From Reutealis trisperma (taxonomy: Eukaryota > Streptophyta > Magnoliopsida > Malpighiales > Euphorbiaceae): a DNA stretch of 64,000 bases. This document shows, piece by piece, positions 1 to 13,300 of this stretch. The notes below the pieces were generated by a model. That model did no database searches and was not told where the DNA came from. It saw only the letters and a list, made by a program, of their open reading frames with translations. The position numbers were made by a program, and so were the translations under genes. Where the stretch lies: assembly GCA_947687605.1 (NCBI GenBank), contig CANTUT010000019.1:2046001-2110000 (forward strand), given 5' to 3'. How positions within the stretch are numbered: the first letter of the stretch is position 1; every line of letters begins with the position of its first letter.

Positions 1-3000
1 ATGAATGATTGTAGCAACACTTCAAATTAACATTTTACCTGATGTTATGATACACAGTTCAACAGCAACAAGAAAAACTGAAAATAAGAAAGAGATTATC
101 TAGGATTTTCATTTTGATACTTCAATATCCAAGTTTCATACATAGCAAAGCATTTTCACCTCAAACGAAGAAAAATTGACGAGTAACCAACTATAACACA
201 GATTAGTCATTATATAGCATATAGTCAAAACATCTATATCTTACCGGTATCAACAGGTGCTTCTGGCAACCTCAGTGACAGATCTGCCAGAGCTTGCAAT
301 GCATCAAATGCATCAGATTCACCTGTACAAAAAGAATTGAACAAGAAAAATCATATGAGAGGTTATACAAGTATAGCATGCTTCAACAGAATAATCAGTG
401 GTGGTAGGTCAAAGTTGACATGCAATAAAGCAGAAACATGAGGGTATAATTTGGTGGATTGAATTGGAACCAAGGGGTTAATATCAATGCCCCTAAATTT
501 TCTTTGCCGAAACCTTAGCAAGTTTCCCCTTTTTTTTTTTTTTATTATTTACCATTGTTTTTTTATTTACTTCTCAGTTTCCCATTATTTCACAGGGCTG
601 AATCCCAACAAATAATTCAGGTGTTCTAATTCTTTACTGTTGTATTAAGATATCATTTGTTAAAAATAATTTCAGATCTGGCAGAATTAGATATTCCAAG
701 GTAATATCTGGAAAGCAGAGCCATTTGGATTCTGATATTGGGATCCTTCCCAAATTAAAGCTCAGGTCTCTTCCTGTCATACCAACAGTAACTTGCTAAA
801 AAATTGGCATCCAATTACTATTGTATAAGACAAATTGATGTAACATTTCTTCAAGTCCGACTAGAAAATGTCAATGGCAGTATTAAGGTAAAACAAAACA
901 CAACTCAACTCAACTTAGCGTTAATCCAAAATTAATTGGGGTCCGCTATATGGATTCTTTGTTTCCACTACAAATGATTTGGGACTATGTCTTATGATAG
1001 TTATAATGCCTCTAGATCATACTGCATTCCTCTCCTCCAAGTTAGTTTAGGCCTACCCCTTCCTTTCTTCCTCTCCTCTATCACAATGTACTCAACCTTC
1101 CTAACTGGAACCTCCCTAGGTCTTCACCTCACATGCCAATTAGATATGACATTAAACACTCGGACTGGACTAACAAGAAAGAAAGAAATGAAGAAATATT
1201 GCTCACTGACTCCCAAAAATACTCCCATGCAAAAATTATCACTGCAAAATTTTCAATCTTTCCAATGGCAATCAAAATTCTAAAGATGTGAATTATAAAT
1301 TCAAGAAAAAATTACTTTTCTAATAAGTATTAGAAACGGCATGATTTTGGAGATATGAACAAAAACTTGAATTGCCAAAGTTAGGCAAGCTAGTCATTAG
1401 TCACAGTATCTTTAGAAAAGGGATCACAATTATGTCATGTGGCAGATGTCCACAGTATTTATACCCAAAAGAAAAAAAAAATCCATGAAAAAATTAAATT
1501 TGCATTAAGTAGGTGATGTGAGATCACTCAAGTTTGCAGGCTTTGACAACGAATTCCTTGGGACTGATATTGTTAGCAATCTTAGTTAAGCACGACCATT
1601 ACTTTCAAATATGAGAAGGCACAGCAAAGAATCATAGACTCAGCAGGAACTGTATTTCTTCAGTCTGATCTTTCCAATATTTATATTGCTCAACCATTTA
1701 TGTATCACTCACAAAGAAGATGCTTTCTTCTTAGATCAACTTCAAACAACTTCTAGAAAAGGAACAAATGAACAAAATTTTAATAAGAGCCTTTTCCTTG
1801 AAAAGAAGAAGTACTTAAGAACAATGCGAAGAATATATTAGCAGAGTCTTCTCACGGGAAAAAACTTAACCAACTTCCATATAATCAATACAATAAAGGC
1901 ATACAATTAGGACATTCTTGGAAATAATGATTAAACAGACAGACTGTCAATAAGACATTCTGGAACACTAAGGATAAGCTTGGTTTGCTCTAAAAATTGG
2001 CAATGGAATCCAATTCTTGAAATGAGATTCCTTTTTTTTTTTTTTTGTTGGTTCACAAGGAATCCAATTTTTTTTTTTTTTTTATATTTCTATATTTGAA
2101 TGACTTGAATAATCTTTAAATGATATCTATTTTTAAGTTTAGCTCATAATATAACCCAACAAATTCTATTTAATAATTTAGAAATAATCTTGGAATAGAA
2201 TTCTTCAGATTTAGATATTCATTTCCTTTCTCATTCCATTTCCAAGGCAAACCAAAAGTCCCAAGTAGTATCAAAAGTGGATATTCACTCTAGTAAAAAA
2301 ACAAAACACTCAAAAGTCATCACAAAGCAAAAGAAAAAGAGAGAGATGGATGGGGCATACCTTCTCCAAAAAGAACTTTTTTACTTCTCTTTCTCGGACC
2401 CTTGCTGGAGGACCTTGCAAATTTTGCACCTGCAACCTCTGTTTCTAATTTTTCTTTGGAGGCACCCAGCTTCTGTCCTTCTTCTGTCCCACTACATGCT
2501 TCTTTTATGTCTTCTAAATGATTATCTACATTTTCTTCTGGTTCAGTCTTCTTCCCATGGTATCTCTTCCCCTTCAAGAAACGTTTATCTCTTGCATGAT
2601 GTCCTATATCAGCTTCAGTACTTCCCAAGCTTAATTCACAACCACCCTCATCCATCTCACTACCGCGAAGCTTGGTACTGGTCATCTCTGATTCAGCATG
2701 CTGAATACCATGATAATTTAGTTTATAAGTCTAGAAAAATATTTGTGAAAACAAGGGAAACCAACAAATAACAAATAATGAATTACCATCTTTTCACCAT
2801 TCTGAACAGGTGATGGTGTGTCTATTTTTCTGTTTGGTGTTTGAGAGACTTGAGGAGAACCAGCTCTTTGTGAAGCCTCCGTCAATACCAGTGCTATCTC
2901 ATGAGCAACATCATCATCCAAAGCATCAGCCTTAAATTTCAAACCTTGCCGAATTGGTGAAATATACTTATCCCCACTATCTTTATCAAATGAATATGAA

Positions 3001-4766
3001 ACAGGGACACGAGGAGTCCTTTTTCCAACAGCCCAAGGCCTGCTTCCTACAAGGAATTACAAGGTGTGAACAAAGTTGACCCTCAACAAATAGATCAATA
3101 ATGAAAAAATGGGGATTGGGGGTGCAAGCAAACCAGACAATTGTCAGGGTATAGTAATAAGAGGTGGTAAAAGAGGAACTAAATTTAGTCCTGAATTTAC
3201 TCTGAAAAGAAGAGATCACAATACATGCATATATATATATATATATAAGCATAGAGTAAGATAGAGAGAGAAGCTCTTTCTACCAGAGCGCCTCTTCTTC
3301 AACAGTGACAAGCAGCCATAATTTGACACAGCTGACTGAGATTGCACAAGGTCTGGAACTGATGACACATCTGATTCTTTAGTTCCTCGGGCACGCTTTG
3401 GAGGCTTCCGAGGGGCCACTATGGGCCTATTAGTTTCTTGCTCACTGTCACTTTCTTCCTGCGAAAATGACAATCCATTAGCTTAATTGACACACCTTAT
3501 CCAAAGTAGGTTACTTTTCATTCTATCTATGTTTCTAAATCAGCACCAGATATCTGCATGTACATATTATGTGCTTTGATGCTAAAAATCCCTTTTTATC
3601 AACTAATCCTCTATTTAGAAAAAATAAAAAAATTATGACACCCTTTACTTGCATCATATGGGTAAAGAGAGTAATATTAAATCTAATTTGGACAATATCA
3701 ATTGATAACTAATTTTGACCACTACTAAGTTAAGATCCCTGGAGTATTCTGCAAATCTCACCAGATTATTGTAGTGATCTGTCATCATTGCTATTAGTCC
3801 GGCTGCAGAAGCATAGCCCTTTGGAAGAGACAAGTAAGCCTGAAAATACAGTATATCTCCATTACAGACAGCAATAAAAAGGCCATGCAACATATTGTAT
3901 TGTTGAAAAAAAAAATTCAATAATGCAAGGAATATGGAAAAGCATAATGTGAATTAAAAAAAAAAAAAAAGAAAAAGAAAATGAACAGAAAATCTAGAAA
4001 TTTCATGAATCAAGATAAGTTATACAATATATTTGGGTAATCAAAATCAAAACTTACCTTGTTCATAGTATAAAGGGCTTCTACCATTTCCACAGACCGG
4101 TCATGCACTGCAACTGCTACCTATGAACCAAAAGGAAAAGAAAAAACAAAAGTAAAAGAGAAAACAATGAGATAGTAGCACAGTGACCAATAAGGCAATA
4201 AGCTTGATCCCAGGTAGGGTTAATACCAGCTACCAGGAGTAGGATCATAGCAAGCTCATTCTGTGATTGCCAAAAAAAAAAAAAAAAAGGCTTTCTTTTT
4301 GGTGTTGCATTTGATGTTTTATATCTACCAATATCCTCTAACTAAAAAAAAAAAAATAAGTACTGACCTTCTCCCAATCATCCCCGTGCTTACGATATGC
4401 CCTGTAGAAACGTTCAAGCTCTTCCTTGCTCCATTGTGGTCCTAACATATCAGACAGCTTCCTCTTCTGCACATGACAGAAAGGGTCATCAACTAGAAAT
4501 GCTTTCAATGTCAAACTTTGAATGAGCTACTCATTACTTCCAAGAGCTATCTTAATTTAATATAATTTAATCAAGGTACCTGACTTGGAGGTAAAAGGAA
4601 CCATAATGCTTATATAATTTAATAAAATACAATAATCCTCTAAATAAAGCCAGAAACTTACCCTTTGCTTGCTTTTGCTAGCATTATCCCCATTTTTATT
4701 AGAAGTCACCTCATTAATGTAGGAAAAACGCTTATTCACACTTCTAGATTTTCTTGATGGAGCCAT
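1..4766 (-). CDS. ALY: ALWAYS EARLY (LIN9-type) protein, 5' part, runs off left edge
   Basis: Plant homologue of LIN9/Mip130, a nuclear scaffold of the MuvB/DREAM complexes that control cell-cycle and developmental transcription (family knowledge). Coding exons read on the minus strand: 4662-4766, 4368-4466, 4058-4120, 3762-3839, 3284-3458, 2787-3046, 2361-2700, 245-322. All junctions are GT..AG and the frame stays open for 399 codons. The protein begins MAPSRKSRSVNKRFSY. A SANT domain follows at about residues 45-95 (PQWSKEELERFYRAYRKHGD, then DDWEKVAVAV), then the conserved SLPKGYASAAGLIAMMTDHY. The DIRP domain that defines the family must lie left of position 1. The start is the first ATG of the spliced exon and matches the usual ALY N-terminus. 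The 5' leader lies in a distant non-coding exon. I cannot tell whether this is the ALY2 or ALY3 type. Confidence 0.9.
890..1140 (-). mobile_element. 5'-truncated RTE-type LINE fragment
   Basis: On the minus strand this stretch encodes the degenerate C-terminus of a plant non-LTR retrotransposon polyprotein, with the pieces VPVRKVEYIVIEERKKGRGR and PKLTW followed by DLEAL and a stop. The familiar RTE 3' tail follows (a GGACCCCAATTAATTTTGG-like core, then a TTGAG-type repeat at about 895-915). It lies in the ALY intron at 323-2360, in the same orientation as the gene. No complete ORF remains. Confidence 0.6.
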
Positions 4767-4801
4767 GAGTAACTTTCTCAAGTATCTGAAACAGGACAAG
4801 G

Positions 4802-4960
4802 AAGCAAAACATAAGTTTGCTTTTAGTATCTTTATCAGTAAAAGTAAAAGTCTGCAAGATTCAGTATATATATATATATATATATATATATAAGCAAAAC
4901 ATAAGTTTGCTTTTAATATCTTTATCAGTAAAAGTGAAAGTCTGAAAGATTCAGTATATA
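4802..4960. repeat. Tandem duplication around a (TA)n tract
   Basis: 4802-4870 and 4892-4960 are the same 69-base segment with three substitutions, at an offset of exactly 90 bases. A (TA)n tract separates the copies at about 4865-4891. The repeat lies in the 5'-UTR intron of the ALY gene. Confidence 0.9.
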
Positions 4961-6710
4961 TTTTCCTCCATAATTTCATGCCCAGACATGTGCCCAAATG
5001 CTTCCAAAAGAAAGGGGGATGGAAAACTGAGATCTGTTTATTGGAATGAGGATATAATCAAACTGAAATCCACTAAACAAGCAGATAGAATCCAGACAAC
5101 TATGGAGCCACCTTGGGGAGAGAGGGAGTGGTGTCAATGCTACATGTTCTTCAGTATATAAATATGTATAAAGAAACTTTATTGAGAAAGAAAGAAATCA
5201 TTGTACACATAGGAGGACAGTGGATCCTCTTACATAAATCAAAAACAACAAGAACAAGAACATAAACACAAGCTAAAAAAGTAATGCACTCCAATGAAGT
5301 TGTATAATATTAAAAGAGACCCCTCAAAAAGCTTTGGAAGCACGTGCCCAATTAGACGCCAAAAAGCCACCTTTTCCCACAACAAACTAAAGAAGATAGT
5401 ATTACTTCTTTTTTGCTGGATAAAAAATAAAAGAAAGGAGAACAAAGTTTCATCTTATTTTGGATACATTAGAACTAAGAGAAACAAACACTTCAATTAA
5501 GCTGAGCCTAAATCTTAACATCTGAGCTCATATCTACCATACAGCCAACCTATTAGAATTGAACTCAGGACCAACAGCTAAGTAACTGAACAAGCACAAT
5601 AACTCACATATCTGATCTTATCTGAAGCTGAAGCAATACAATGTCTATGAATTTTCTCAATACTGATTTTGATATTAGACAGATCAGCGTTATATAAATC
5701 TGTCAATGACAATAACATGCACCCAAGACATGCAGTTCTTTTGAGTTGTTACGGTGCAGACATGACAATTCCAACTCTCACAGTCACATCAAAATTATGT
5801 GTCATCCAAGGGAAATAGCTTACTCAAACTACCATGCACTTGAGAAAACCTGTGTGAACAAGCAAGCACAAGTTTAGCACCAAAGAATGCAAAAGCATTT
5901 GGCAAAGCAGGGACAACAGACATTCCACACCAATCAGGTCACACACACGTGAACCACAAAAGGGATACAAATTAAGATCCAGATAATCGGTTTGTGACAG
6001 AAGAAAAATAATGCATCAATTTTCAGAAATCCTAATATTTGAAATCAGAGAAAACAAAAAGAAAAATATAGGATTGTTGACAGAAAATACAAAAATAAAA
6101 AGAAGCCGGAGCAGAAACTTGCGTGAGCTTGAGTTCATTACTTATGTTTGGAGTAACTAAAAATAATTCTCCAATTTCTAACAAAAGAAAACAAAACTAA
6201 CAAAGAACTCCAAAGAAACCAAAACCACAAAATTTGCAGCTAGAACGCTCTAATTGAGAGAGATATATATTTATAAAACAAACAATAACAAAATGAGTGC
6301 TCACAGATCTTTGATTGCTGAGAAAAAAGACGGAGAAGAAAAGACAACCGAATTCTCAATATAAAATTGTGAATTCAAAATCTCACTCAAAGCTAGCTGT
6401 TCAGCTTAGTTAAGGCGTCGAACAGAACCAAAAAGAAAAAAGAAAAAGCGCAGAATTCGATATGAGATTTTCCAATTCACAGGTCACTCATTACTCGAGT
6501 GAGCCCCGGATGCACAATTTGATCCAATTTACTTCATCTCCAATAGAAATCAAAACAGAAGAATAGAAATCAACATCAATTCGGTTCTTTTTTGTCTCGT
6601 TTTCCGACGTATTCGCATGAAACAAACAGAGGCATAAAGAAGCAGTAAAGAAATTGTTGAATTGCATGACCCTAATTGAGAGAGATTGATGCAGGAAAAA
6701 AACAACTTAC

Positions 6711-6870
6711 CGATCAAAACATATCGTTTTGTAATCTGAGCATCGAGAGAGAAGAAAAAGATGATGAAAAGGCAATAGCAAATCGAAGCGGGAAGCGATC
6801 GATCAAGAGGCCATAAAAGCGATAGTGAAGAAAGATTTGACAAATAATAGAGAAGGGAAGATGAAAGGGA
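6711..6870 (-). other. 5' non-coding exon of ALY (approximate)
   Basis: A good donor (CG|GTAAGTT, read on the minus strand) lies at 6709-6710. The acceptor before the coding exon is at 4786-4787, which leaves a 5'-UTR intron of about 1.9 kb. The upper limit near 6870 is only an estimate from the change to AT-rich promoter-like sequence; no transcript data support it. Confidence 0.45.
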
Positions 6871-7100
6871 GGATGGAGAAATTTGGGGGTATAACCGCGA
6901 AACTTTAAAAATAATAGAAATTAAAAGGCCAAGAGAATTTTGTAAATTTTGGTGGGTTACTTTTTAAAATGCTCTCTTTTTTTTTTAATTTAATTTAAAT
7001 TAATTTTTGCCTTCTGGTGCATGGTCGCCATTTTGATTCGCCCGGCGATTATTTACAAAACTCGATCCTGATCAATCCGTCCTACCATTTCATCCCTAAA

Positions 7101-7353
7101 GTATTGTTTGGTACAAAATTTTAACATATTTGATATTTATTATTGAAAATTTTTTTTTAGTGAAAATAGGCTTTTTTAATAAAACTAAGAAAGTTGAATT
7201 TTCAAAATATCATTGTCTTTTTAAGTTAATTAAAAAAATTTATTTTACAAAAAATTATATAAGTATCAAAATATAATTATTTTTCAATTAATATATATTT
7301 TTAGAAAATAACTTTTTAAAAAATTTATTTTTCCAAAAATATAACAACAATGC
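7101..7353. mobile_element. MITE-like element, 253 bp
   Basis: The ends are short inverted repeats (GTATTGTT on the left; GCATTGTT when the right end is read inward). Direct repeats CTAAA lie immediately outside at 7096-7100 and 7354-7358. The inside is AT-rich and non-coding. It lies between the ALY and uL14 genes. The length and end type fit a small non-autonomous DNA transposon; the superfamily is not certain. Confidence 0.45.
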
Positions 7354-7905
7354 CTAAATTTGTGGTGCCTGCTTTTTAGTTTTTGCCGCATCGGCAATAC
7401 ACGTGGCATTGAAGATTGGATCTTGATCCGTTGGTTTTGCCATGTCAACTAATAATAATATTCTTTTGTTAATAAATAAGTTCATTAAACCAAAACTTTT
7501 TTCAAAATATTCTAATTTTTAATTAATCTTATAAAATTGTAATTTATTATAATTATTATATAGTATATAATAATAGTTATAAAAAGTATTTGGCAAAAAA
7601 AAAATAATAGTTATAAAAAGTTATGGAAAATTGTAATATTAAATTTATTTGTATTTGTTATAGAATAAAAATAATCATTATGAAGGTTTATGGTTAAAAA
7701 AAATTAAAATTAAAATAAATTAAGAGTAATTTATCATGATTTTTTTTTTTAATCAAGCGTAATTTATTACGATGAAATTCGGTAAACGATTAATATAAAA
7801 CAATAGCTCGGTTTATCAAATTTCGGTTTGGTTCAGGTTCACCCGGCCTCTGTCTCTGTGACATAATCATAGAGTTTTTGGAAGTGGAATTAGGAAGACT
7901 GGCTC

Positions 7906-7913
7906 TAGGGTTT
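7906..7913 (+). promoter_or_regulatory. Telo-box-like motif upstream of mitochondrial uL14
   Basis: TAGGGTTT is the reverse complement of the telo box AAACCCTA. This element is common in promoters and leaders of plant translation-related genes. It lies 183 bases before the start codon. A possible leader intron ends with the acceptor TTTCTCCAG near 8065. Confidence 0.4.
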
Positions 7914-8095
7914 TTCTCTGCATTTAAATTTTCAACCTAACCCAGCCTGTTTAAAGGTGGACTCTTTAAAATTGTGTTATTTTCTTTTTATTCAACTTGG
8001 AAGGCAATTTTGGTGCCTCTATTTGGAATTTATAGTTAATTGCATCCATTTTTTTTCTTTCTCCAGTAATCAAGATTGACACATTAAGCGCAAAA

Positions 8096-9096
8096 ATGGC
8101 TGCAAGTTTAGTTTCCAAATGTTCACGCGGTACGTTATCTCAATGCAATTTAATGGCTTTTCCTATTTGGTTTTGCTTTCCCAATTCTCTGCCTACCTTA
8201 GCTTCTTGAGTTAGGTAAAGATTGTGTAGATGCTTTTACACGCTGATCTTTGGAATTCATTTTCTTCCTCGTCAGTGGCTTTTGAATTTTGTTTAGAAAT
8301 GGTAGAAGTTTGGGTTGAAAAGGGTGTTTTTTGGACTCTGGAATCTGGATTTTTGGCTGTTATTTGGGGGTAACGAGATAGAAGCATATTCCCTGCAATT
8401 GGTTAAAGCTCTATTTTTTGTAATGTCTGAGACTGAATGATTCATACTCCTGAGTCATATGTGGTTTGACATTCATGGATGGTCCAAATTCATGAATGTT
8501 TGCTTAACAAACAATTGTAGCAGATATGGCATCCGATTTGAAATCTCAGTTGATTGGTTATAATCAATTGAGATTGTATTCCCTTATGTTCCTATAGTAA
8601 AACGGCGCACTTGCAAAAATATGAAATTTGTACTTTATAGCAAGTATTATGTATACTCATGTGTATGGTTGATCAAGATTCATGCTTGGTCAATGGTCGG
8701 AGAGAGATGGTATGGTCCATTCTTGGATTATAGATTGCCTTTTACAGTTGTGATGCTCCATGATTGGATTCAGTCTGTCATACAGCTTAGTTTGAAGAGA
8801 TTTTATAACTATTGATCTCAAACAATTGGCCCAATTTTAAGAAGCATCATCTGTTGTGTACAAAAAGTTAGTTTATTTCTTCTGCATTTTATTGTATGGT
8901 GCACATTTTGCACAGAAGCCACCTTACTTCCACATTGAAAAGTGCACATTTTCCATATTGTAAGTCTTGACTCCTGATTTTCCAAGGTTTATAGCAAAGT
9001 AAGCAGCCATATATGTATGACTTCTAATAGCAGTGAAATCTACTGGTTCAGTCAATGTGAAGTTCTCATTCAATAGCTACTTCTTACCAAATGACA

Positions 9097-9162
<66 letters not shown>

Positions 9163-10326
9163 TACTTTGAATGATTTGATGTTTCTTGGCCTTTTTTTTA
9201 TCATAAAAGTTTTGTCTTGATGTTATGGGTGGATATCTGGGATTTTCTGAAGCGCATTTCACCTATTTCTTTGATTAATTCTGATGAAAGTATTTTTAGT
9301 TTTGATTCTTGCAATCAACTTGTAACTCTTCATAGTTGACTCACTGTATTTCATTTAATTTATTGGAAAACATGGCTAGTGGGCCGTTCATTGTTGGGGG
9401 GTCTTGGCAACAACTTCTCTAGTTTGTTGGACTCATCACATCAGATGACATACAGTAATTTCATGTCCCAGGTAAGTTGATTCTAAATATGACGTTTAAG
9501 CTTGTAGCTTTGATCTTGCAACATTTTAAATCTGCTCTGCTTCTAATGTGCCTTGATTTCTTCAAGTGATCAAAATCTCAGGTAGAGACTGGATAGGCAT
9601 TTCATCTAATCTTGTATGCATACCATGCATTGAAATAGTTTATAAGCTGTTGACCAACATGTGGCCTTCCAATGAGGCCGAAGGCTTTCTTCTCTTTTTC
9701 CTACTGTAAATGATTGGAAAGAAGCATTCATGTTCTTGAAAAGCAATTGTTTTTATCCTATAACAAAATGTGCTTATTTATGCGTACTTTCTTCAAAATG
9801 ATGAAAGTAGAAGATGCGTCTTTTATATATGGAGCCATTTCAGTTTAAACTGCATCTGAAACATAACTCAACCTACCCTTTAAATTGTTCCAATATTTAA
9901 TAATAATCTCTGTTATATCAGTTTCCAATCTTGGCCTGTGCAATTTTGCAGCAACAAAGGACTTTCATACAAATGAGGACTGTTCTCAAGGTTGTGGACA
10001 ATTCTGGTGCAAAGAAGGTGATGTGCATACAAGCTCTGAAAGGGAAGAAAGGGGCAAGATTAGGGGACACGATAATTGCTTCAGTAAAAGAAGCTATGCC
10101 AAACGGAAAAGTGAAGAAAGGAAAGGTGGTGTATGGTGTAGTTGTGCGTGCTGCCATGCAACGGGGCCGTTGCGATGGGAGTGAGGTCAAGTTTGATGAC
10201 AATGCTGTGGTATTGGTAGATAAGCAAGGTCAGCCCATTGGGACTAGAGTATTTGGGCCAGTTCCACATGAGCTAAGGAAGAAAAACCATGTTAAGATCC
10301 TTACTCTGGCACAGCATATTGCTTGA
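8096..10326 (+). CDS. HLP: Mitochondrial large-subunit ribosomal protein uL14 (HUELLENLOS-like)
   Basis: Subunit uL14 of the mitochondrial ribosome; in Arabidopsis the family is HUELLENLOS, needed for ovule development, and its paralogue HLP. Exons: 8096-8129, 9380-9471, 9952-10326, giving 166 residues in frame. Residues 1-42 are a serine-rich, weakly basic leader with RSLLGGLGNNFSSLL, consistent with mitochondrial import. The uL14 domain covers about residues 43-166 (QQRTFIQMRTVLKVVDNSGA near its start, GTRVFGPVPHELRKK near its end). The leader separates it from plastid rpl14 and from the cytosolic protein. The ATG at 8096 is the only start that supplies this leader. Intron 1 holds a mixed TA/CA microsatellite. 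HLL and HLP cannot be told apart securely from sequence alone. Confidence 0.92.
9097..9163. repeat. Compound (TA)n(CA)n microsatellite
   Basis: Alternating TA, CA, TA and CA runs lie in intron 1 of the uL14 gene. The array is a likely polymorphic marker. It has no coding role. Confidence 0.95.
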
Positions 10327-10339
10327 TTTATGGATTTTT

Positions 10340-13300
10340 TTTTTTTTTCCATGAAAAATGGTAAAATTTTGTTTGCGTTGTGCTAGTGACTTTCCATTGT
10401 ATGTTGAGGGGAAAACTCTTTGGGAAATAAGTTGTGGTTATCTTTATTAAAAGACTTTAGGTTAAGCCCAAGCCAACGCTGAAAAGGCAAGGAATCTTTG
10501 AAAGGCCCAACTCAATAAAATGGCTCGCCGACATTTGGTTTAAGAGATATATGGTTACTACAGTACAAAACCTAGCAAATGCAAGCAAGTCTTAGAAAAG
10601 TGCTGCTTGTGGCCAAAATCTTGTCCAAGTCAAGCAGAAAAACTTTCCACCTGATGACCGGTTACTCTGGTTTGTTCCTGTCGCAATCACCCCTGTAACT
10701 CACCGGATACATCCGGTCATGACCTTTTACCTGCCGGAGAAATAACTCCGCATTTATAGATTCTTACCTACTGCACTAGCACTAACACCCCCAAGTCATT
10801 TGCATTACAGATGCTGACATGAAAAATATCACAGCACTTCACTTTAAGGCAATGGATCTGAACCGTCCAATTCTAAACTCACCGCAACTGAATGTAACTG
10901 AAAGAAACCTCCTCGTGATGTTTACGTGCATTGATTTTTATTTTAACAGATTTGGCAATGATGCTCACGTTCTACTCAAATGAGTGCTGCTTACTCGCAT
11001 CTACACTGAATTTATATAATATATTGAAAAAAAATATATATATCTTCTCAGCCTGCAAGCATCGCCTGCCCTTGTGGTGCAATAGGTTCTTAACACGATG
11101 GAAAACTTAATTCCCCATTGAAGACACTTTTTCCAACAACAATCTGGACTCTGAAAGCATACAGTAATTAAGAAACATAAATAAAATTATATAAATTATA
11201 TTAAAAGTGTATAGTTTTATATTATAAGTTTTTTTATACCCTTTAAGCAAACTTTCATGTACACATGAGTCCATTAACTTATTTCCAATTTCGTGGTCAT
11301 TATACTTGCTTTCTAAATTGCTCCATTTGATTGCGTTGATACTGCTCTTACCAAACTAGTGCCTCGTTTATGAAGTTCTGTTGAATTATGAGGACTATTG
11401 CTCTTCTTCTTCTTTTTTTTTTTTTTGAATCTTTTAAAGTGTAATTCAATATGATATAATATTAATGTAAAGAGGAAAAGGATGAGATTGGCGATGCAAC
11501 ATCGTCTACATTAACAACAGACAAAAAAAATCTCGAGTTTAAATTAATTCTATATTTATGCGACAGTGAAAATATTAAGTAGTCTCCACCAAAAAATAAA
11601 AAGTCATTTTTGACAAATAAAAAAAGAAAGATTAAAGACTTATCTTATATCTCTATATAACCATAATAATCTGTAATTGGACATGAAAGAATATTCCTAA
11701 ATAGAGGGAAAGACTATTATATTATCATTTATACTTAAATTACAATAAAACAGCTATACAAAATAAATAATAAGAACATAAATAAAAAAAGAAATAAATA
11801 TGAATTAATATTCAACAAATACAGAAATTATCATATTTTAATGTCTATCATAAAGACAGTGAAATTTTCAATCATCATACATCTTGTTATTTTATGTATT
11901 ATTCTCTATTTTATTCAACATAAATTGCTGTCTTTCCTTTTTTTTTTTTTCCCAATATGTTGTATTATATCTTTTTTATTAGTATATATATGTTATTTTA
12001 TTTGTTAAAATATTAATTATTGGTATTTAGCCTAAAAAATAATGGTATTTGCAAGTTTATACATATGTATAATTTATTGATATAACATATGTTAAGGATC
12101 TAAGGATATTTATCTCATTCTCACATTTTCTTTTTTTCTTTTTTGACAAGACAATAATAAAAATTGAAAAAATCAGCTTGATCTGACCCTTTCGGCCACT
12201 TCCCATTCCTACTTTTCTAGCCTTGATTTCCCAGAGGAGCAGCCATGTCCCACTCATTGCCAATTCTACAAGAGTTGAAGTTTCTGTTCTACGCATTTTT
12301 GTCTATTCGAGCGTGACCACGCTAATTGAGAGGCGCGTGGGAAGGCCAAACCAGGGCAGAATCCCCGCTTAAGGTCACAGCAGGAATTTAGTGAATACGT
12401 GGCAGTTTCTGATTGGTCAAACGAAAAAGTGTTAATACCGCCTGGTGTCTCTATCTTTGCATCCTTCTCCCTGATTTTCTTAGTCGTTTGAGGTTAAAAT
12501 CATTCAATAACCCTAATTTGTCGCTATTAACAAAAATCAAATATCATTAGTACATTGCCCAGCCAAAAATCATTATTTGCCCATAATTAGGGAAAGAAAA
12601 AGCTATATGTAAAGCCCTATCATAAAGGGTAAGGTCATTAATTAAAATTAATGTGCATTTTTTTATTTTTAATTAATTAAGTTTGATTTTTAGATTCATT
12701 ATTACTACCTCTATATGCAAACAATGGTAGCAGAAAACTCATTTACCAACGAAAACTATAAATTGTCTATATTTATGAAAGTGGAATCATAAAATAAAGG
12801 CAACTTATGGATTTTCTGGTTTTAATGAGAAACAATTAATTATTAAACACATGTGTTTCATGTAGTATAAGATCTTGTTTGCATCTACCAAATGTATTGT
12901 CTTATATATGTATAAAATGACAGAGCTAGAGGAGACCGAGAAAGCCATAACCATAAAAAATTAGTTTTATATTATATTTGATTTATTATTTTAAGTAAAT
13001 TTTTTAATATATTAAAGTTTATTTAATTATATATATCACATTAATATGAATTATGATTCAAAAAATTTAATTTCAAGAAAAAAAATTATGATTTCATCAC
13101 ACACATATATATATATACATATGCATTCTTGAGAGGAGCTTAGTTAAATTTCAATAAACACTATGATTGCCTAAAAAGTTCAAAGCCACTTACATTTTAA
13201 CTTTTATTTTTTTAATTCTTAATTTGATTTCAACCTTGCATTTATTTCTCCATTTCATTTCAGTTATAGTGAATTTAGTCCATATTTCTAGCTCCTTTTT

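Noticed and set aside
24..79. Additional ALY exon at the left edge
   Set aside because: Splice-like signals exist at both ends, but the phase required by the exon at 245-322 gives a stop codon.
12057..12296. Minus-strand open frame of 79 codons
   Set aside because: The N-terminal part looks weakly protein-like, but there is no family match and it runs into AT-rich sequence.
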